From assembly GCA_023391815.1 (NCBI GenBank), contig JAEWAF010000080.1, forward strand, positions 62,001 through 126,000: DNA of 64,000 nucleotides, given 5' to 3'. The notes beneath the pieces were generated by a model that made no database searches, was not told the origin of the DNA, and saw only the letters and a list, made by a program, of their open reading frames with translations. The stretch is from Pseudomonadota bacterium. GTDB lineage: Bacteria; Pseudomonadota; Gammaproteobacteria; Steroidobacterales; Steroidobacteraceae. Of this stretch, positions 7,524 to 16,294 are shown piece after piece (the first letter of the stretch is position 1; each line of letters opens with the position of its first letter). Made by a program: the position numbers and the translations under genes.

Positions 7524-10508
7524 TTAGTTGCCGAACTTGTAGCGCGCGCCGATCATGAAGCGCGGGCCGGTCTGCTGAACCATGATCACCTGGTGACTGG
7601 TGCGGCTGTGCTGACGATAGATCTCGTCGGTGAGGTTGATCGCCTCGGCCATCAAGGTCAGGTTTTCGTTCCAGTTGTAGCTGGCGTTCACGTCGAGCTG
7701 CCCGTACGCCTCGGTGTAGATCGGATTCGGTCCGCCGCCGCCGTCGAAGCGTCTGGCGAGGAACTCGTCACGCCAGTTGTACGCCGCGCGCACCTGGAAC
7801 TTCTCGTTCTCGAAGAACAGCACCAGGTTGGCCGCGTCGCTCAAGCCTTCCAGCGCGAACTGTTCCTTACGATTGTAGTTGTCGTAGGTGAGGCCGGAGT
7901 CGACCAGCGTGTAGTTCGCCGACACGCCGAAGCCCGTCTCCCAGAACATGTGCTGAATGTTGAACTCCCAGCCGTCCAGCTCCGCGGAGCGCTGGTTCGC
8001 CGGCACCGTGACATTGAATGTCGCGATCGGATCGCCCGGCAAGCCGGCGATCGTGCCGGTGCGCGGCGCGGTTGGATCCTTCGGATCGATGGGATCGGCA
8101 TCCACGCCCGGGTCGCCATCGTGGTTGTTGAAGATGTAGTTGCGGATGCAGGTCAGATCGCGGTCCGAACAACCGTTGGCCACCGCTTCCTGGAAATACG
8201 CGCCCTGACCCGGATGCGCCAGGTTGAATGGGCTCTGCGTGACCACGGTGGTGCCGATGTAGTTGTCGATGTTCTTGCGGAAATAGCCCACCGACATGTA
8301 GCTCGAATTGCCGTAGTACCACTCGACCGAGAAGTCGATGTTCTCCGACTCGAGCGGCTTGAGCTTGGGATTGCCCTGCGTACCCGTGCCGCCGTTGATA
8401 CGAACCAGTTGATCCAGCGTGCGGCCGCCCTGGATCTGATCCCACAGCGGACGGCCGATGCTCTGACCGTAGCCGGCGCGGAATTTGATGTTGTCGGTCA
8501 AGTCGACCGCGAAATCCAGGCTCGGCAGCACGTAATCGTAATCGCCTTCGAGCTTTTCGAACGTCGCGTCGCCCAACTGCAGGGAGAACTCATTGTTCGC
8601 GACCCAGGTGATGCCCGTCGCCGTCGGCACCAGCGCGCGAGAAGTCACATCGGTCTTCTCATAACGCAGGCCGACCGCGCCCTCCATCGGCAAGCCCCAT
8701 TCCCAGCGCTGGCTGTATTGAACGAACGCGCTCTGCGATTCTTCCTCGACGCGGCGGTCGACCTGGAAGATCGGCGACATCCGATACAGAGCATCGCTCG
8801 AGACGGAGGCGGCGATGCCGCGCACGGTCTCGAAATCGAAAGTGAAGAACTGATTGAACAACGCCGGATTGCCGCTGCCGCCGATGTTGTCGAAGTAATG
8901 ACGGACAGTGTCGGCGCGCCACACGTCATCCGGATAGTCCGCCGGATCGGTCGCACCCGACCAGGTGTCGCGTTGCACGTTGGAATACGCGGAGCGGTTC
9001 TTCAGATCGGTCAGGGCCACGCCGAAGTCGAGACGCGAGTCCTCGAAGAATTCGAGATCGCCGGTCAGTTGCGCCTGTTGAATCTCGGTCTTCATGTAGC
9101 TGTTGCGGAAGCTCGAGCCCGTCACTTCGGTACGCGACGGATCGATCGCGCTCATGCCAGTGGGCAGCTGCACGCTGATGACCGGGAAATCGCGAGAGAA
9201 ATCGGCTGTCGTCGTGCCACGGAAGAAGCCGGCGACGCCGAGCACCGCGTTCGAGCCGTACGGACTGTCGGGGCCGGACTCGGCCGTCGAATTGTGGAAA
9301 TCGAACTCCAGCCCGAAGGAATCGGTGGGCTTCCAGGTGGTGTTGAAGCCGATCGAATTGTTTTCGTTCTTGGTGCCGAACTTGGCGCCGCCCATGGCGA
9401 GGTCCGACGGCGCGGTGTTGGCATCGATGTATTCGGAATAGATCAGCGGCGAGGACACCGGGCCATCGGTCCACACGCTTTCCGAAGGACCGAAGTTGAA
9501 CCACACCGACAACTCGTTGCGCTGTTGCTGGATCTTGTTCTCGGAATAGGTGTAGTCGAGCGTCGTCGTGATGGTGTCGGTCGGCGCGTACTGCAAGGTC
9601 AGCTGACCGTTGGTGCGCTTACGTTCCACGCCGTTGACGCTGTAACCGAGGTTCTGCGGCACCGAGTAAGTGTCGGTCGCATCGGGGCGATTGACGATGC
9701 CCTGCGCGCCCGGCGTGCCGGCCTGGGGAATCGTGCCCCAGTTGTTTTCATCGCCGGCGAACGTCTTCCAGCCGTTGCCGACCGAGGCCTGGTTGAAGCC
9801 GAAATCGCGCTCTTGATAGCTCGCGCTCAGCGCGATGCCGAAGCGGTCGTCGCCGAAGGTCTGGCTGTAGATGCCGGACACTTCCGGAGTGATCGAATCG
9901 CCCTTCAAGCTGCTCGGCAGATTGTCCACCGATGTGTCCATGACGCCTTTGGCGCCGAAGCTGGTGTGCAGGCCCGGATTCTCGAGCGGACGCGCGGTCT
10001 TGATGTTGATGGTCGCACCGATACCGCCAGCAGGCGTCGCCGCGCGACTGGTCTTGTAAACCTCGATCGCCGAGATCGACTCGGATGCGAGATTGGCGAA
10101 GTCGAAAGCTCGCGAGGCCGATGCCTGGGTGTCTTCCAGTGCCGATGCGGGCATCTGACGGCCGTTCAACAACACCAGGTTGTAGTCCGGGCCGATGCCG
10201 CGGACCGTGACTTTCGAGCCTTCGCCGAGCGAGCGGTCGATGGATACGCCGCTGATTCGTTGCATGGATTCGGCGAGGTTGGTGTCCGGGAACTTGCCGA
10301 TGTCCTCGGCGACGATGCCGTCCATCACACCCTGCGAATCGCGTTTCAACTCCATCGAGGAGTTGAGGCTGGCGCGAATGCCGGTGACCACGACCTCTTC
10401 CAGCTCGGTGGTGTTTTCCGCCGAGAAGGCCGGTAACGCGACCGCCGTGCCGAGAACCAAAGAGATAGCACGCGCTACATTATTGCCCTTGAATGCGCGA
10501 TCGCTCAC
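7524..10508 (-). CDS. TonB-dependent receptor (Xanthomonadales/Caulobacterales type)
   Basis: About 994 residues from a GTG at 10508, chosen because a GGGGGG stretch lies 7 bases upstream and a clear signal peptide follows (ISLVLGTAVALPAFSAEN); a TTG at 10541 would add 11 residues. A TonB box (ELEEVVVTG) precedes a plug domain with IGKFPDTNLAESMQRISGVSIDR and VRGIGPDYNLVLLNGRQMP. A long beta-barrel ends in aromatic-rich strands and the C-terminal GARYKFGN. The type imports large glycans or similar ligands across the outer membrane. Position opposite a sugar porter, LacI regulator and GH1 enzyme suggests a beta-glucoside or oligosaccharide ligand. Confidence 0.95.
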   Translation of the reverse strand: MSDRAFKGNNVARAISLVLGTAVALPAFSAENTTELEEVVVTGIRASLNSSMELKRDSQGVMDGIVAEDIGKFPDTNLAESMQRISGVSIDRSLGEGSKVTVRGIGPDYNLVLLNGRQMPASALEDTQASASRAFDFANLASESISAIEVYKTSRAATPAGGIGATINIKTARPLENPGLHTSFGAKGVMDTSVDNLPSSLKGDSITPEVSGIYSQTFGDDRFGIALSASYQERDFGFNQASVGNGWKTFAGDENNWGTIPQAGTPGAQGIVNRPDATDTYSVPQNLGYSVNGVERKRTNGQLTLQYAPTDTITTTLDYTYSENKIQQQRNELSVWFNFGPSESVWTDGPVSSPLIYSEYIDANTAPSDLAMGGAKFGTKNENNSIGFNTTWKPTDSFGLEFDFHNSTAESGPDSPYGSNAVLGVAGFFRGTTTADFSRDFPVISVQLPTGMSAIDPSRTEVTGSSFRNSYMKTEIQQAQLTGDLEFFEDSRLDFGVALTDLKNRSAYSNVQRDTWSGATDPADYPDDVWRADTVRHYFDNIGGSGNPALFNQFFTFDFETVRGIAASVSSDALYRMSPIFQVDRRVEEESQSAFVQYSQRWEWGLPMEGAVGLRYEKTDVTSRALVPTATGITWVANNEFSLQLGDATFEKLEGDYDYVLPSLDFAVDLTDNIKFRAGYGQSIGRPLWDQIQGGRTLDQLVRINGGTGTQGNPKLKPLESENIDFSVEWYYGNSSYMSVGYFRKNIDNYIGTTVVTQSPFNLAHPGQGAYFQEAVANGCSDRDLTCIRNYIFNNHDGDPGVDADPIDPKDPTAPRTGTIAGLPGDPIATFNVTVPANQRSAELDGWEFNIQHMFWETGFGVSANYTLVDSGLTYDNYNRKEQFALEGLSDAANLVLFFENEKFQVRAAYNWRDEFLARRFDGGGGPNPIYTEAYGQLDVNASYNWNENLTLMAEAINLTDEIYRQHSRTSHQVIMVQQTGPRFMIGARYKFGN

Positions 10509-10588
10509 GACTCGTACCCCCCGATGTCCATCCGTTGCCAATTTATTGTTGCGCCCGGTGCGCTGGCCGAAGGCCGCTAAACACCGGA

Positions 10589-10602
10589 TGTAAGCGCTTA
10601 CA
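10589..10602. promoter_or_regulatory. LacI-family operator palindrome
   Basis: TGTAAGCGCTTACA is a perfect 14-bp palindrome with the central CG typical of LacI/GalR-family operators. It lies in the divergent region between the TonB receptor gene and the sugar porter gene, and a LacI-family regulator gene is 1.5 kb away. It is the most likely site for that regulator and could control both arms. Confidence 0.8.
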
Positions 10603-10683
10603 AATTACGGTACCATGCTCCCGAGCATGACGGCAAGCGGGCAGCTGCACGCGGTGCTGGCGCAGTTCGGGGGAAGCGCTCAT

Positions 10684-10699
10684 AGTTACCGTTAACAAT
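10684..10699. promoter_or_regulatory. possible second, imperfect operator
   Basis: TAGTTAC-C-GTTAACA is an imperfect inverted repeat with a single-base centre, 45-60 bases before the porter start. It differs in sequence and spacing from the perfect operator at 10589, so it may bind a different protein or be incidental. Confidence 0.25.
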
Positions 10700-10704
10700 G
10701 AGCG

Positions 10705-10721
10705 CGTGATGCCAAATCACG
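10705..10721 (+). other. hairpin in the leader of the sugar porter gene
   Basis: CGTGAT and ATCACG pair around GCCAA and are followed by TTTAAAA, 22 bases before the porter ATG. It could be a dyad operator or a weak leader hairpin near the ribosome binding region. Confidence 0.35.
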
Positions 10722-10743
10722 TTTAAAAACATCGGCGAGTCAC

Positions 10744-12099
10744 ATGCTGGCAGGCAAATTGAACATCGCATTCGTGGCGCTCACGGTGGCGCTCGGGGGA
10801 TTCCTGCTCGGTTTCGACGCCACGGTGATCTCGGGCGTGGTGCCGTTCATCAAGGAATATTTCTCGCTGAGCGGCGCGAGCGGCGATTTGAAACTCGGCT
10901 TCGCGGTCAGCAGCCTCGGTTGGGGCGCGATGGCGGGCAACGCAATCGCGGGTCCGTTGAGCGATCGGTTCGGCAGGCGGCGGGTTTTGCTCGGCACCGC
11001 GTTGTTATTCGTGATGTCCTCGCTATTGGCCGCATCCGCAACTTCATTTCCGAGCTTCGTCGCCGCGCGCATCGTCGGCGGTCTGGCCGTCGGCGGCGCG
11101 ATTCTGATCGCGCCGATGTATATCGCGGAGATCGCACCGGCGGACAAGCGCGGTGGACTGGTGTCGTTGAATCAATTGATGATCGTGATCGGCATCTCGG
11201 CCTCGTTCTTCTCGAATTACTTCCTGCTGGATCTGGGCGAGCACAACTGGCGCTACATGCTCGGCGTGCAGATGGTGCCGGCATTGTTGTATTTCACATT
11301 GCTGTGGTTCGTGCCCGAGAGCCCGCGCTGGTTGCTGCTGAAGGGCCGGGATGAAGCGGCATTGCAGGTCTTGCGCAGGGTCGCGGGCGAACAGCAGGCG
11401 CAGGAGAATTTGCAGCAGATCCAGCGCAGCTTGACGGCGAAAACAGTGTCGCGCGGCTTTCGTGGCCTGCTCGATTCGCGCGTGCGGCTGATCATGATCA
11501 TCGCGCTGGGCCTGGCGTTCTTTCAGCAGATCACCGGTATCAACGCGATCTTCTATTACCTGCCGACGATCTTCGCGCAGGCCGGTGGCGGCGTGAACGA
11601 TGCGTTCCGGCAGGCCGTGATGGTCGGCGTGGTGAACGTGGCGATGACCTTCGTGGCGATCTGGCTGATCGACAAGCTGGGGCGCAAGCCGCTGCTCATC
11701 GTGGGGATCGCGGGCATGGCGCTGTCCCTGTTCGCGATCAGTTGGGCATTCAGCCAGGAAAGTTATAATGCACGCCTGGTGCTGATCGCCATCATCGGCT
11801 TCGTCGCCTCGTTCGCGATTTCGCTCGGGCCGGTGATGTGGGTGCTGCTCTCGGAAATATTTCCGAACGAGCAACGGGCCGCTGCCATCTCGGTAGCGGG
11901 ATTCTGGAACGCTCTGACCAGCGCCTCTGTGACAATGATCTTTCCCTGGGCGCTTTCCACGCTGGGCTCGGGCGGCACCTTCCTGGCATTTGCCTTGTTC
12001 GCCACGGCGGCGCTGTTCTTCGTGGTGCTGCTCGTGCCGGAAACCAAGGGCCGGACGCTCGAGCAGCTGGAAACCGACCTGATGATCGCCAAGGCATGA
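10744..12099 (+). CDS. sugar porter, major facilitator superfamily
   Basis: 451 residues with about twelve membrane segments, in the MFS sugar porter family (XylE/GlcP/GLUT-like). Signatures include GFLLGFDATVISG in helix 1, DRFGRRR after helix 2, PESPRWLLLKGR at the end of helix 6, QQITGINAIFYY in helix 7, DKLGRKPLL, and the C-terminal PETKGRTLEQLE. It would carry a mono- or disaccharide across the inner membrane by proton symport. The gene is followed 16 bases later by a LacI regulator and then a GH1 glycosidase, so the substrate is probably a beta-linked glucoside or its sugar product. Confidence 0.95.
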   Translation: MLAGKLNIAFVALTVALGGFLLGFDATVISGVVPFIKEYFSLSGASGDLKLGFAVSSLGWGAMAGNAIAGPLSDRFGRRRVLLGTALLFVMSSLLAASATSFPSFVAARIVGGLAVGGAILIAPMYIAEIAPADKRGGLVSLNQLMIVIGISASFFSNYFLLDLGEHNWRYMLGVQMVPALLYFTLLWFVPESPRWLLLKGRDEAALQVLRRVAGEQQAQENLQQIQRSLTAKTVSRGFRGLLDSRVRLIMIIALGLAFFQQITGINAIFYYLPTIFAQAGGGVNDAFRQAVMVGVVNVAMTFVAIWLIDKLGRKPLLIVGIAGMALSLFAISWAFSQESYNARLVLIAIIGFVASFAISLGPVMWVLLSEIFPNEQRAAAISVAGFWNALTSASVTMIFPWALSTLGSGGTFLAFALFATAALFFVVLLVPETKGRTLEQLETDLMIAKA

Positions 12100-12115
12100 T
12101 TCTCACTGCACGACG

Positions 12116-13177
12116 ATGAGCAAGCGAGCTGCCGATAACAACGCCAAAAAGCGCGCCACGACCGCTTTGCCCGACTCTCCGCCGACGCTGGAGAGGGTGG
12201 CGAAGGAGGCCGGCGTGTCGATCGCGACCGTGTCGCGCATCATCAATGGCACAGCGAAGGTGAGCGCAGAGCGAAAGGACGCGGTCGAAGCGGCCATCGC
12301 CAAACTCAACTTTCGGCCCAACGCCGCCGCGCGCGGATTGGCGCTCGGCAAGTCCAACACCATCGGTGTGATCACGCAGGCCATCGACAGCCCGTTCTAC
12401 GGTGAAGGCTTGCGAGGCATCGAAGACTATCTGCAGCAGCGCGGATACACAGCGCTGTTCATGAGCGGCAATTGGAACGAAGCCGACGAAGAGCGCTGCA
12501 TGTCCGAGCTGCTGTCCCGCCGGGTCGACGGCATCATCATTTTCTCGGGTCGGTTGCAGGATCGGCAGCTGGCGCACTATGCGAAGCAGGTGCCGCTGGT
12601 GGTGAGCGGTCGCAGCCTGAAGGCGACCAATATTTTCAGCTTGCCGGTGGACGATGAGCAGGGCGCGTTGCTGGCGACGCGCCATCTGATCGAGCTGGGA
12701 CACAAGCGAATCGCGTTCATCGCCGGCATTCTCGATCACCCGGACGCGTCGCTGCGTTTCAAAGGGTATCGCCGCGCGCTGGCCGACGCCGGCATTCCGC
12801 ACGATCCGAAGCTGGTGGTGCCCGGCGACTTCCATGAAGAAGGCGGCGTCGAGGCGACGCTGCGCTTGCTGAAGTCTGGCAACAAGTTCACCGCGCTGTT
12901 CTGCGTGAACGATCAGACCGCGTACGGCGCATGTCTCGCTTTGTATCGCAGCGGCCTGAATTGTCCGCGCGATGTGTCGGTCGTCGGCTTCGACGATCTG
13001 CATTCCTCGTCCTATCGAGTGCCGCCGCTCACCTCGGTGCGTCAGTCGATTCGCGTGCTGGGCGAAAGCTCGGGCGCGGCGATGCTCCAGATGTTGCAAG
13101 GTGAGCGGCCGGATATTTCCTTGCCGCAGGTCGAGCTCATCGTGCGCGAAAGCACGGCGGCCCCCAAGAACGAATGA
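12116..13177 (+). CDS. LacI family transcriptional regulator
   Basis: 353 residues. The N-terminal helix-turn-helix reads TLERVAKEAGVSIATVSRIINGT and is followed by the hinge region RPNAAARGLALGKSNTIGVI, then a periplasmic-binding-protein-like effector domain with the usual VVGFDD motif and SVRQSIRVLGESSGAAML. A lysine-rich leader of about 23 residues precedes the HTH. It lies between the porter and the GH1 gene, and a perfect LacI-type palindrome lies 1.5 kb upstream. It is predicted to repress the locus until a sugar or glucoside binds. Confidence 0.95.
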   Translation: MSKRAADNNAKKRATTALPDSPPTLERVAKEAGVSIATVSRIINGTAKVSAERKDAVEAAIAKLNFRPNAAARGLALGKSNTIGVITQAIDSPFYGEGLRGIEDYLQQRGYTALFMSGNWNEADEERCMSELLSRRVDGIIIFSGRLQDRQLAHYAKQVPLVVSGRSLKATNIFSLPVDDEQGALLATRHLIELGHKRIAFIAGILDHPDASLRFKGYRRALADAGIPHDPKLVVPGDFHEEGGVEATLRLLKSGNKFTALFCVNDQTAYGACLALYRSGLNCPRDVSVVGFDDLHSSSYRVPPLTSVRQSIRVLGESSGAAMLQMLQGERPDISLPQVELIVRESTAAPKNE

Positions 13178-14526
13178 TTGGCAGCGATCCGATGACCCAG
13201 CAAATCCCGGTAGCCGAGCTGCGTCGGCGCTTTCCCAGCAAGTTCGTCTGGGGTGTGGCCACCAGCGCATTTCAGATCGAGGGCGCCGCGCGCGCCGACG
13301 GCAAAGGGCCATCGATCTGGGATGAGTTCTGTCGCGTGCCCGGCGCCATCGCCGATGGCGGCACCGGCGATGTGGCCTGCGACCACTATCATCGGCTCGA
13401 AGCCGATCTGGATCTCATCGCCGACCTGGGCGTGACGGCGTATCGCTTTTCCATTTCCTGGCCGCGAGTGCAGCCGTCCGGGTCGGGGGCCTACAACGAA
13501 CGCGGCATGGCCTTCTACGAACGTCTGGTCGACGGCTTGCTGGAAAGAAACATCCAGCCCTACGCCACGCTGTATCACTGGGACTTGCCGGCGGAGTTGC
13601 AACATCGCAGCGGTGGCTGGCTCGCTCGCGACACGGCACACCGCTTTGCCGAGTACGCGGACGTGATGTCACGTCGCTTGGGCGATCGCGTGACCTCCAT
13701 CGCGACTCACAATGAACCCTGGGTATCGGCGGTGCTCGGTTATGAACGCGGCGTGTTCGCGCCGGGCGTGAAGGATCGTCGCGTCGCATACCAGGCCAGT
13801 CATCACTTGTTGCTGAGCCATGGGCTGGCGATGCAGGCGATTCGCGCCGCCGGCATCAAGGCGGAAGTCGGCATCGTGCTGAACATGTCCCCGGTCCGAC
13901 CGGCGACCGATTCCGAGCTTGATGCACGTCACGCGCGCCTCGAGGATGGCCGGCTGGTGCGCTGGTACACAGACGCCATATTCAAAGGGCAGTATCCGAC
14001 CGACATCATCGAGCATCTCGGCGCCGATGCGCCCGAGGTTCAAGCCGGCGACGCGGCCTTGATCGCGCAGCCGTGCGACTTCGTCGGCATCAACTATTAC
14101 CACCCGACGGTGTCGAGCAGTTTGAATCCCGCCTCGCCGGCGTCGACTGGCGCGGCCGTGACGGATATGGGATGGGAAGTGGCGCCTCGCGCGCTCTCCG
14201 ACCTACTGCTCCGATTGAAGCGGGACTACCAGCTCCCGCCGATCTACATCACCGAGAACGGCGCGGCGTATCGCGATCAATTGGTGGACGGTCGGGTCGA
14301 CGACGAGCAACGCCGCCAGTACATCGAGTCGCACCTGGTCGCCGTGGCCGAGGCGATCGATCGCGGCGTCGATGTGCGGGGTTACTTCGTCTGGAGCTTG
14401 ATGGACAACTTCGAGTGGGCGGAAGGCTATCGGAAGCGATTCGGCATCGTGCACGTCGACTACGCGACCTTGCAGCGGACCTTGAAGCGCAGCGCGCTGT
14501 GGTACCGATCGCTGCTGAACGTCTGA
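13174..14526 (+). CDS. GH1 beta-glucosidase
   Basis: 450 residues, the full length for a bacterial family 1 glycoside hydrolase. The acid/base glutamate is in HNEPW (Glu181) and the nucleophile in ITENG (Glu361); WGVATSAFQIEGA, RFSISWPRV, YHWDLP and SLMDNFEWAEGY are all present. No signal peptide is seen, so it should hydrolyse imported cellobiose or aryl-glucosides in the cytoplasm. The ATG overlaps the LacI gene stop as ATGA, indicating translational coupling; a second in-frame ATG lies at 13192. Confidence 0.95.
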   Translation: MIGSDPMTQQIPVAELRRRFPSKFVWGVATSAFQIEGAARADGKGPSIWDEFCRVPGAIADGGTGDVACDHYHRLEADLDLIADLGVTAYRFSISWPRVQPSGSGAYNERGMAFYERLVDGLLERNIQPYATLYHWDLPAELQHRSGGWLARDTAHRFAEYADVMSRRLGDRVTSIATHNEPWVSAVLGYERGVFAPGVKDRRVAYQASHHLLLSHGLAMQAIRAAGIKAEVGIVLNMSPVRPATDSELDARHARLEDGRLVRWYTDAIFKGQYPTDIIEHLGADAPEVQAGDAALIAQPCDFVGINYYHPTVSSSLNPASPASTGAAVTDMGWEVAPRALSDLLLRLKRDYQLPPIYITENGAAYRDQLVDGRVDDEQRRQYIESHLVAVAEAIDRGVDVRGYFVWSLMDNFEWAEGYRKRFGIVHVDYATLQRTLKRSALWYRSLLNV

Positions 14527-14529
14527 CGA

Positions 14530-14874
14530 TCAGCAGACGCTGACGGGCAGGATCAGTTGAGTGGCTTCCGGCTGCGGCGCGCGGCGGCCGCGAGGCCGAC
14601 CCTTGTTGCTTCGGCCACGGGGCGCGGCGTGCATGGCCGACAAGGTCTCACGTGCCGCTTCCGTGGCATCGGTGGCGGACGCATAGCCCAGCATCCGAGT
14701 GAACAGGTCAACCATCGGCGGGTGCTGATAGCTGTGCAACTCGTAGCTGAACCCTTCCTGGTCGTGAAAAATCCGCGCGTATCCGTGCTCGGTATGAAGT
14801 AAATCGACCAGCGTGCGCATCGCCTTCGCCAGTAGGGTGAAACGAGACTCGACCGCGGCATCGAGGGCTGTCAT
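14530..14874 (-). CDS. small protein with AT-hook-like tail, unknown function
   Basis: 114 residues that I do not recognise. The first two-thirds look like a compact helical domain (LLAKAMRTLVDLLHTEHGYARIFHDQEG). Near the C-terminus, SNKGRPRGRRAPQ resembles an AT-hook, the short GRP-centred minor-groove DNA-binding motif. It is convergent with the GH1 gene, with stops 3 bases apart. A TATACT hexamer ends 6 bases before the ATG and no ribosome binding site is visible, suggesting a leaderless transcript. A role in DNA binding is inference from the tail alone. Confidence 0.65.
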   Translation of the reverse strand: MTALDAAVESRFTLLAKAMRTLVDLLHTEHGYARIFHDQEGFSYELHSYQHPPMVDLFTRMLGYASATDATEAARETLSAMHAAPRGRSNKGRPRGRRAPQPEATQLILPVSVC

Positions 14875-14880
14875 GGGCGG

Positions 14881-14886
14881 AGTATA
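14881..14886 (-). promoter_or_regulatory. -10 element giving a probable leaderless mRNA
   Basis: On the minus strand TATACT is followed by CCGCCC and then the ATG at 14874, which puts the expected transcription start at or next to the start codon. The same spacing occurs at 41345 and 60973. The -35 region is weak. Confidence 0.45.
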
Positions 14887-15066
14887 AGAAGAAGCTCTCT
14901 GTGGAAAGCGGCGACCAGTCCGCAGGCCGGAGATTTTAGGGGAACGCCTTATTCATTTTCGTCCGGGCCGGTCGGCGTTGACATGGCCATGGAGCGGCCG
15001 TCGTCAGTCTATTATCAGGGGCGCGTACGCATACTCCGACGAACTTCTGGCCACGCTGAGGATTCG

Positions 15067-16113
15067 ATGCGTCTACGTTCACTGGTCATCGCCGGGGCGG
15101 TTGCCTTCGGTGCCACGTCCGCAGCTCATGCCGACGAACCCGGCCTGCTCTACAAGCTCCAAGCGACAGCCACCCTGCCCAGCACCGACAGCGGCTGGGA
15201 CTACATCAAGATGCAGCCCGGCACCGCTCGCCTGTTCCTGGCGCGCGATGTCGATGGCCTGACCGTATTCGACGTGGACCAGAACAAAGCCATCGCGACG
15301 GTGGACAACTCAAAGGGCGCGAACGGTCCGCTGCTGCTGCCTCAGTACAACCGGGGCTATGTGGCGAACACCGACGGCTCGCTGTTGAGCTTCGATCTGC
15401 AGACGCTGCAGCCCATCGAGCGTCTGGCGCTCGACAAAGATGGCGGCCTCAACAGCGGCGTGCACGATCCTGCCACCAAGCAGGTTCACTTCATCACCGG
15501 CACGCGTGAGTCGAAGTCCACCTGGTACACGCTGGACGCCGCGACCGGCAAGTTGCTGAAGACCACCAGCTTCCCGTTCCGGAAGATGGACGACCCGGCC
15601 ATCGATGGCGCCGGCAACATCTACGCGCCCGCGCGCAAGGACAATCTGATCCTCAAGCTCGATTCCAAGACGCTGAAGGAAACCGCGCGCTGGCAGGTGC
15701 CCTGCAACGTGTCCAAGACGCGTTGGCAGGCGAGCACGAAGCGCATCCTCGCCGCATGCGTTGGCGAGAAACCGCAGTTTTTCTCGGTCGATCCGTCGAA
15801 CGGCAAGGTGAGTGCGACCATCGCGATCGGTCCCGGCATCGACGCCATCGGCATCGATGAGAAGCGCAAGCGCATCGTGACCTCGAGCAACGATGGCTTC
15901 ATCACCGTGATTCAGCAGCAGGGCCCCGATCAGTACAGACTGCTCGGTAGCGTCACGACTCGCGTCGAGGCCCGCATGATGTACATGGATGAGCGCAACG
16001 GAAACCTGTACTTCGTCACCGCGGATTCCACGACCACGCGCGCTGCGAATGGCGAAGAGAAGCAGGTCTATCACCCGAACAGCTTCGTAGTGCTGACCTA
16101 CCAGCCGCTCTGA
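15067..16113 (+). CDS. secreted YncE-like beta-propeller protein
   Basis: 348 residues from the ATG at 15067, chosen because a TGAGGA lies 5 bases upstream and a signal peptide follows directly (RLRSLVIAGAVAFGATSAAHA). The rest is repeated four-stranded blades of the YVTN/YncE type: GTARLFLARDVDGLTVFD, RGYVANTDGSLLSFD, GNIYAPARKDNLILKLD and RKRIVTSSNDGFITVI. Such seven-bladed propellers are periplasmic or secreted binding proteins; no catalytic motif is visible. A strong terminator follows, so it appears to be transcribed alone. Confidence 0.85.
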   Translation: MRLRSLVIAGAVAFGATSAAHADEPGLLYKLQATATLPSTDSGWDYIKMQPGTARLFLARDVDGLTVFDVDQNKAIATVDNSKGANGPLLLPQYNRGYVANTDGSLLSFDLQTLQPIERLALDKDGGLNSGVHDPATKQVHFITGTRESKSTWYTLDAATGKLLKTTSFPFRKMDDPAIDGAGNIYAPARKDNLILKLDSKTLKETARWQVPCNVSKTRWQASTKRILAACVGEKPQFFSVDPSNGKVSATIAIGPGIDAIGIDEKRKRIVTSSNDGFITVIQQQGPDQYRLLGSVTTRVEARMMYMDERNGNLYFVTADSTTTRAANGEEKQVYHPNSFVVLTYQPL

Positions 16114-16131
16114 GACAAACGATTCCCCTTG

Positions 16132-16165
16132 GCCCTCCCTCGCGCGCGCGGGAGGGCTTTTCTTT
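16132..16165 (+). terminator. intrinsic terminator after the beta-propeller gene
   Basis: GCCCTCCC and GGGAGGGC form a perfect 8-bp GC-rich stem whose loop can zip further through alternating CG, followed by TTTTCTTT. It starts 18 bases after the stop codon. Confidence 0.9.
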
Positions 16166-16294
16166 GTCCGGGAATTCTCCATGCTCCGAGTGCGCGACGC
16201 GACAGCGTGGAAGCATAAGTTATGCGGCGCCTTGCTGGCAGTATAAAGCCCATCGGCCCCGGCTTTTCGTGGGCGTCAGCAGGGTTTCTCACTG

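Noticed and set aside
7431..10436. A 1001-codon open frame on the plus strand opposite the TonB receptor gene
   Set aside because: Its composition (Arg, Ala, Val, His rich, no domains) is that of an antisense shadow of a GC-rich gene. The minus-strand protein has signal peptide, TonB box, plug and barrel motifs.
14975..15006. TTGACA followed by TATTAT as a promoter for the beta-propeller gene
   Set aside because: The spacer is about 26 bases, too long for a sigma-70 promoter.
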